Source: Filobasidium wieringae
Taxonomy: Eukaryota; Basidiomycota; Tremellomycetes; Filobasidiales; Filobasidiaceae
Assembly: GCA_001600055.1 (NCBI GenBank)
Contig: BCIV01000001.1
Location: forward strand, 1,908,146-1,972,145
Direction of reading: 5' to 3'
Length of the DNA: 64,000 nt
The translations under genes and the position numbers were made by a program. Below are positions 57,664 to 64,000 of this stretch, one piece after another. Within the stretch, counting starts at the first letter, position 1. Each line of letters opens with the position of its first letter. Under the pieces are notes generated by a model, which was not told the origin of the DNA, ran no database searches, and saw only the letters and a list, made by a program, of their open reading frames with translations.

Positions 57664-59478
57664 CATGTCTCTTCACACATCACCGTGGGCTTTCAAATTC
57701 AGTCGCGGCCGACATGAACGACTCGGTGCGTGCCGCAAACACCGTGGACCTGATATGGATGCTGAATGGACGGACCTCATATAGCCTGCGTCTACCAAGA
57801 CTCGGCCTTCCGCTTATCAAAAGGAATGCTATCTTAACGGCTTACACGGCGTGCGGCCGGTATATCCTTTTCACAGCACCGACTGGGCTCCTGCAGCTAA
57901 AGAAGTCCTCTCCGCAAACGCATGGGGTTACGTCAACGGTAACGCAGGTGTAGGGCACACCCACGATAGCAATCTGGCTGCTTTCAAGAAGTGGCAGTTG
58001 ATTCCCCGGCGTCTCCTCGCCAGGTCTGAAGACCCAGAGGCGGATCAAGCTCCCGACCTCTCCGTTGAAGTGCTCGGTTTCAAGCTGCCGAACCCAATCA
58101 TGGTAGCTCCCGTTGGAGTCCTGAAGATCTTTCACTCGGATAGGGAGCTCGGAGTTGCAAGAGCAGCCCGTGATTGCGAAGTACCGTATATCCTCAGCAC
58201 GGCGAGTGCGAGTAGTATCGAGGAAGTAGCTGAAGCAAGCGGGTGAGTTGCACACATGACATGGGTCCGACCCTCAGCATCAGCATCCTCTAACGCTCCA
58301 GCATTGACGCAGAGAAGGTCTCCGCTTCTTTCAGCTATACTGGCCGCCTCGCAAAGATGACGATATCACAGCAAGTATGTTGAAGCGAGCTAAGGAGAGC
58401 GGGTTCAAGGCACTCTTTGTCACTCTGGACACGTATATGTGAGCGTATCGATCTACACCATGTTCCGGCTGGTCCTGACGCACTCCTCCCCCCACTCTCC
58501 CCGCAGCTTGGGTTGGCGACCTGACGATATGCAGCATGGCTTCAATCCGCGAGTTCAGCCGCCGAAATACACTACGACCAGGGCTGATTCATACCGCGTG
58601 TTAACCCAGATTCTATATGCCAGATGAGGTCGGCGTAGAAATCGGGTTCTCCGATCCTGTATTCCGCTCTCAGTTCAAGAAAGAGACAGGAAAAGAGGTC
58701 GAAGAAGACTTGGGTCGTGCAGCTATGACTTGGAGTCAAAAAGTATTCCCTTCCGTTTCTCATACCTGGGAAGATCTGGAGTTCTTGAAAAAGCACTGGG
58801 ACGGTCCAATCGTCTTGAAGGGCATTCAAACCGTTGAGGACGCACAGAATTCAGTCGAGAGAGGGATGTCAGGAATTGTGGTATCGAATCGTGAGTTACG
58901 TTTTCTGCCTACAGTGTACGGGAAGTGTCAACGTTCGACTCTCGCAATAGATGGCGGTAGGCAGGTGGATGGTTCTATTGCATCGCTTGACGTGTTGCCA
59001 GAGATCGTTGCGGTGGTTGGGAACAAGATCGATATACGTAAGTAGAAGCCAGCTCCGCGTTACGGTCTTTCTGATATGTTTTCGCTTCTAGTGTTCGATT
59101 CGGGTATTCGCTCAGGTCCTGATATCGCTAAGGCGCTCGCCCTGGGTGCTAAGGTAGGTAAAATCTCGAAGAATGGGTTCTTAACACACTCATGTCTGGA
59201 CATCTCGTACAGGCTGTGTTAGTTGGCCGACCGTTCGTATACGGACTTGCTTACGGAGGCGAGGCTGGTGTAAAGCATACCCTTAAATGTCAGTAGGCCG
59301 AGCCGACTGTTTGCTTAACCTTGTGAGGTTGACGTGTGTTTGGTCATCGTCTTCAGGTTTGCTCGCAGATCTTGACCTGACCCTCACTTTAAGTGGGATA
59401 TACAGCGTACATCAGAAGGACCTTAACGCTGAACGTATGCGCAGAGTAGGAGCGAGACATTGTGGCTGTAGTCACTGA
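57664..59478 (+). CDS. FMN-dependent 2-hydroxy-acid dehydrogenase/oxidase (lactate 2-monooxygenase-like)
   Basis: TIM-barrel flavoenzyme oxidising L-2-hydroxy acids such as lactate. Recognisable from AYQKECYLNGLHGVRP at about 57815. Then WGYVNGNAGVGHTHDSNLAA, WQLIPRRLLA and NPIMVAPVGVLKIFHSDREL. Next VPYILSTASASSIEEVAEAS, RFFQLYWP, FKALFVTLDTY and DGPIVLKGIQTVEDA. The catalytic SNHGGRQVDGSIASLDVLPE has its His created by a splice near 58891/58953. LFDSGIRSG, VLVGRPFVYGLAYGG and the C-terminus to 59478 follow. The 5' end is unresolved: an ATG at 57664 (MSLHTSPWAFKF) is in frame but a TAG at about 57781 must be spliced out and no join is clear. No heme domain, so not a cytochrome b2. Confidence 0.82.
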
Positions 59479-59665
59479 GACATTATATGTGGAGATCACA
59501 TTCCGTTCAAGGTTGGCGTCCATACCATTCAGTTACAGTCCTGGTCGTACATCGAGCATTCCATCGACTTCCTAGTCCATTTGCTTCCTCTGATTCGCTG
59601 CCATCTAGCCTCCCGCGTCTCATTCAAACCTCGCATCGTTGGCGTGGTAGCCGCTAGTGGTTTTT

Positions 59666-61136
59666 TCAATTGCTCTTCTTACCTTGAGCCAAGAACGTCC
59701 CGATAGCATGAGCTAAAAAGTTGTGGACTATTGGGAAAAGCCCAGGTCAGCAGGCATCCTTCACAAAAACCCCATGCACTTTGCTCACCAGGCCAAGTTG
59801 GATGCAACGTATTGAGCCAAAAGTAGCTTGAGACCGGGGGGTTGGTGCCGATTTGCGAATTGGGCAGGGGTGTACCGTTCGCGTAAGCTTCGTTGTACCC
59901 AGTGGTATTGACAAAGCCGAAGTTATCAGGGCAATCGAGGATAGTCTGCACGAGACACAATCAGCCACAGCGATAAACTAGCGGGTATACTTGGCAACTC
60001 ACGTTGAAGATCTCTGAAGTGTCGAACAATCCAGTATAACCACCGAGGCTTTGTAGAGCAGGAACGACAGTGTTCTTCAGTCCGTCATTGAAAGTCTTGG
60101 TAGCATCCGCCACCTGCTTGGATACGGTGTTTCCTTGGCTGCCGAACAGAGGTGCACGAGAAATGGGAGGTACCGTCAAAACGAGGAAGTTGGGCTTGGA
60201 TTGATTGAACGCAGGTGACAGGCTTGTGAACAAATTGACGATCTCTCTGAACAAGCGCCAGATGAAAAACCGTCAGCGGAATGTTTAAAGCACAACGACA
60301 GACCATGCTCACTCCTGTTCCGTCTTGTAGAAATCGGCCAAGGTCACGTTGGTCCATCCATAAGAGTTACCGACACTACAGAAGGGCATGTGAGCTGTTG
60401 GCATTTCACGTTGCCGAGACAGCTTGCGCTCACTCGTTGATACCGATCCAGATAGCGAACAAGGTGTTATCTACTTTCCAGGGTGCTGCAGACGGCGATT
60501 GACTAAAGTACTGCTTGAAAAGCTGAACCTGGTCTATTGCACGAAAATATTTTATCATTCAATTCGCCGTCATCATGGAACTGCAACGCCTCAAGCTCAC
60601 CTTTCAACGACTGGACTGTTGGAAGATAAGGAGTGACAAACTTTGCATCTACAGTCGCTCCGCCGTAAGCGAGATTGTACCCTTTCAGAGCAGGATTGGC
60701 AGCATAGACCGTCCTCAAATTCTGAATCCAGTTGAGTCCATTGCAAGAGGTCTATGAGGCCGATCAAAACATGTTGGTGAGTGGTTCTGCCTATTCGTAC
60801 GGGCAGTGGACACTGGACACACATATCCTGGATAGGGCGAGTTGATTCCTGCAGACACATTGTATCCGGTAGTGGTATACGAGTCCCCAAATGAAAACCT
60901 GCCAAGCCATACCATCAACACAAGAACTTATGCATTAATCGGGCTGACGCTACTTACAGGTAGTCAATCCCCGTCCAATTGAAAGACGACGTTTCTGCGA
61001 CGGTGTGCTGCTCGTTACGACTCAGCAGACCGCCGTCGGAGATGGATGGTTTTGCGGGCATAGCAGAAGATGGGTTCAGCAAGAGTAGGCTGAGAAACAA
61101 AGCCGAGAGGGTGGAAGTTGAAGCTACGGCAGGCAT
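59666..61136 (-). CDS. secreted GDSL/SGNH esterase (CE16-like acetylesterase)
   Basis: Extracellular carbohydrate acetylesterase of the SGNH fold. Start at 61136: MPAVASTSTLSALFLSLLLL is a signal peptide. Catalytic block I is FSFGDSYTTTGYN after a NWTGIDYL exon. Further exons: NLAYGGATVDAKFVTPYLP (block II Gly), DNTLFAIWIGINE (block III, G-x-N), NFLVLTVPPISRAPL. The C-terminal block V reads WLNTLHPTWPVH, with the Asp position occupied by Asn/Thr and the His in LHPTW. Several NxT/S sites. About nine short exons. TATA-like TTATATAC at 61219-61226 lies some 85 bp before ATG. Likely part of the plant-polymer-degrading secretome together with the cutinase. Confidence 0.85.
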
Positions 61137-61895
61137 CGTGGAGTCTGATTCTTGACAGCGATATGATGTTCGTACAGGGACCCTTCTGTCATCGTATCGC
61201 TCGCCGCAAAGGCTCTCCTTATATACTTGAACGATTCGCGATCGTGCCGACAGAGTTCTTGAAATAGTAGCGATTGCTCATAAGGGTATGGCCTGCCTCA
61301 GTGCCCGGGGTTTCCCCGGAAGGCTTGTCGACGATGTTACAGTAGTAATACAGTAACCACAGCTGATCTGCGTGCTCGTTGTTTGACTCATTTATGAATT
61401 GACGCCGACTCCGGGGAAACCCGTCGTAGCGCCCCACAATTCCCCGTGTTCAGCCCTCGTCCGGGGCGACCTGGTATCATCGAAGGTATCTCTGTGGGGT
61501 GGAACGGCGGGGCTCATTATCGTGTTCAAACATGGGAGATCGAAGCTTTGTCTGACACACGACTCGAGTCTGTTCGAATCGCGTCAACGTCGGGTCTCAG
61601 CTCAAGTTGATATTCCTCAGGCCCAGGTCGACAACCTCGCAACCTTGCATCTTCCACTCTCTCTTCTTTCGCGGCTCACACGTCCAGATTATAAATCGAT
61701 GGAGAGTCTGAGGGATATAGGTTGAGCGGACCTCGCCTTCCGCAGAGAGCTTACTCCAAACACTCCTCAAATCCGCATTAAGAGTAAGCAGCATATCTTT
61801 AACGTATACGATTTACAGATCAAGCATCTTTTGGCCATACAACAAGGCCAAGCTCTGCAGCGAATAGTTTCGCTTCCCTGACATGCTCAGCAGGC
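61137..61895. promoter_or_regulatory. divergent upstream region GDSL esterase / FunK1
   Basis: 759 bp. Contains a TATA-like element near 61219 and an imperfect inverted repeat around CCGGGGTTTCCCCGG at 61307-61321. A 108-codon plus ORF (61399-61725) is not supported. Confidence 0.4.
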
Positions 61896-63945
61896 ATGCG
61901 ACATCGATACCATCCGATACTGGACATTCGTCCCGCCATCGAGAGCGAATGGCAACGAGATCTAGGGCATTTGCAGAACGTTCCGACTCCATGGGACAGC
62001 CATCCTTTGGCTGCGCAGCGGTATCCTGCCCACTATGAGATAGCCGGAATCGCAGGTACGAGCGACAATGCAAGGCAGTTTTCAGATATTACTCTACTCA
62101 AACCAGGCCCAGGCGAAACCGAGGACGCTACATCCGATGACAGTATGATGTCGCTTCCAGCAAACGAACCGGCCGACTTACACATGTTGGCTTCGGTCGA
62201 GAGTCGCTTCAGCCCAGAAATCATTACGATCGACTTCGAAAGTGAAGCTTCTTGGACCGAACTACATCAAACAATCGAATGGGTCAGGAGCTGTCCAGAC
62301 CTTATTGTCGACTTTCAGAACTGCAATCTCAGTACTTCAGAACGGTCCGGACCTACTGAAGACCAGGGTTCTAAAGCCCTCGTATCGTTAATGAACGAGA
62401 TCGCCTGGCGATTGAGCGAACAGCAAAGTGAGAAAGGACACCTTTTCTTCTTTCACGGTACCCGTGTCTATGATAGCGTCACTATTGGAGACCTTGAACC
62501 TCAAGATGACAACAAATCAGATATCGGCGTCCTTGATCAAGCTATATCGCCTCAGGAATACAAGAAAACCTCAACGATACCGTTCGCCCGGGTCAGGTCA
62601 ATCGGCGAAAGGAAGAAGAGCCGTCTGACCGATTTTCGTACTGGCCATGGTACAGGTACGAAGCTCAACTTCGACGTAATACCTGTTGGTCAGATGTTAA
62701 GAAGAATTGTGAGTGATCAACTCGACCTGGCAGATGTATGCATACGCCGATCAATTGCTTTCTGAATCACAGCGTAAAGTCATTGGAAACAATCCCGCTA
62801 CTGGACGAGTTATAGGTTTCACTAACTGTGGTACAATCATGCGTTTATGGATTGTAGAGGCCTCCGGAATGGCATCCACGCTTTCCTGCGACATAAGCAA
62901 GGCAGAACATGCCGAGGATTTCGTCAAGATGGTAGCTGTACTAAGCGGCCCTTTGGACCAAGTCATGGAGATCTGGCAACCTTCCGATGGTGGTTTCATC
63001 ACAGAGCGGGCCTCAGCTGTCGAAGAGTGGGAGTGGGTAAAGGACAACGATGGAACCCCTTTCAAGGCTATATATACCAGACCGCAACTGTTTGGCCGCC
63101 GTTCAGTAATTTTCCATGGCATGGCCAGGCGACGGTATACGGATGAGGAGCCCGTTTCCATGATGCTCAAATGCGCATGGCTTCTGTCCGATCTAGAGAC
63201 ACACGAGTTGGATATACTTGACAAGCTCAACAACCCGCCCGTAGCCTTTTCGACGCAAGACGGTGCTGAAACTCTGACAAATACTGATGGAAGCTTACGA
63301 GACGGAGATTCTTCTCACCCGACCGTCGACAAAGAACAATGCCTTACTCAATCTGAGATCGACGATTACACGTCGAAAATCGATCCTGAAGTGAAGAGGG
63401 CTATCCCCAGGCCTTGCGGAGTAGTTGGAATTGGGAGCCATCTCGTCACGTTATTGGGAAATGCACGAGATCTGACTGAGGATCACTCTAATTCCCGGTT
63501 ACATCTGACCTGCATTGCCATCGAGCAGGACCTGCTCACTCGGATCGACGAGAACACCACATTTTTGGAGCTCTGGAATTACTTGGGTCACATCTACCAA
63601 GGGCTCTTCTATGCATCGCTTCACGGCGTCCATCACCGTGACGCGAATCTCGGCAACATGATGATACGCACTGTATCGGGAAGGAAATTTGGCGTTCTTC
63701 TCGATTTCAGGAATTCTACCCATTTCGGGGACCGTTGGTACACGTCTCACCCGGATGCGCAAGAGCAGGCGGAAGATGCATGCCGGTCTGCCAACCGCAT
63801 GTACTGGTGCTTTGCGGTTGCGGAAGCGGACGCGATACTGCACGGCAATTGCGATAAGCGCACACTGTATTCTCAGCAAGAGATGGAACGGCTGAAAGCC
63901 AACTTAGGGGTTAGAACGTGGTGTAGTACAGTAGAGAGCGTCTAG
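61896..63945 (+). CDS. FunK1-type fungal protein kinase, second copy
   Basis: Paralogue of the kinase at 26-28.5 kb. Starts MRHRYHPILDIRPAIESEW. Exons 61896-62675 and 62734 to at least 63945, phase 0 across a 58-nt intron (donor GTAATA), giving LNFD-MYAYADQLLSESQRKV. Conserved blocks: GNNPATGRVIGFTNCGTIMR, EDFVKMVAVLSGPLDQVMEI and LFGRRSVIFHGMARRR. Catalytic loop is HGVHHRDANLGN (HRD intact); the metal loop is DFRN in place of DFG. It stops at VESV* (63945), soon after the loop and before the region containing the usual DDIES block. It may therefore be truncated or continue through an intron beyond the window. Confidence 0.8.
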
Positions 63946-64000
63946 TTACAAGGTGTATTCGATTCCTAGCCATTCAAACGAGTCGTGCACCTTGTACACT

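Overview
The window looks like nuclear DNA of a basidiomycete yeast, most likely a tremellomycete. Almost every gene is broken by short introns (mostly about 50-70 nt) with GT..AG ends. Genes lie on both strands and are densely packed. Two FunK1-type kinases, a basidiomycete-style cutinase-like esterase and proline-rich disordered proteins fit that assignment. The taxonomic call is inference from gene content; no rRNA is present to confirm it. One ambiguous base (position 296), long G/C homopolymers and one apparent single-base frameshift show that parts of the assembly are not perfect.

Layout. 1-8.2 kb: ATP synthase subunit j (partial), SNU13, then a TDT-family organic-acid or sulfite transporter divergent from a malic enzyme across a 294-bp shared promoter. 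9-14 kb: GNAT acetyltransferase, secreted cutinase, seven-helix membrane protein. 15-25.8 kb: zinc-finger regulator, allantoate-permease-type MFS transporter, N-acyl-D-amino-acid deacylase, RidA and a D-serine dehydratase/D-threonine aldolase-type enzyme. I read this block as a D-amino-acid utilisation cluster. 26-35 kb: FunK1 kinase, ALKBH7-like dioxygenase, RasGAP. 35-45 kb: cytochrome P450 divergent from an EME1/MMS4-type nuclease subunit, a CxxC-rich unknown, and a 978-residue proline-rich protein with G-quadruplex-prone repeats. 45-57 kb: RWDD2-like protein, DnaJ chaperone, two small unrecognised multi-exon genes, an M61 peptidase with a frameshift, RBM42-like RNA-binding protein, a probable mitochondrial membrane protein. 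57-64 kb: FMN-dependent 2-hydroxy-acid oxidase, GDSL esterase, second FunK1 kinase.

How the genes may work together. In the D-amino-acid cluster the MFS protein would import N-acyl (or related) substrates. The deacylase would free the D-amino acid and the PLP enzyme would eliminate water from D-serine/D-threonine. RidA would hydrolyse the reactive enamine/imine formed. An 11-base sequence, AAGGGTTGAGG, occurs in both divergent promoters of this cluster and is a candidate site for the neighbouring zinc-finger regulator. The transporter/malic-enzyme pair suggests coupled uptake and oxidation of malate.

Exon boundaries were worked out by eye from reading frame, splice consensus and family conservation; where frames did not close I say so.
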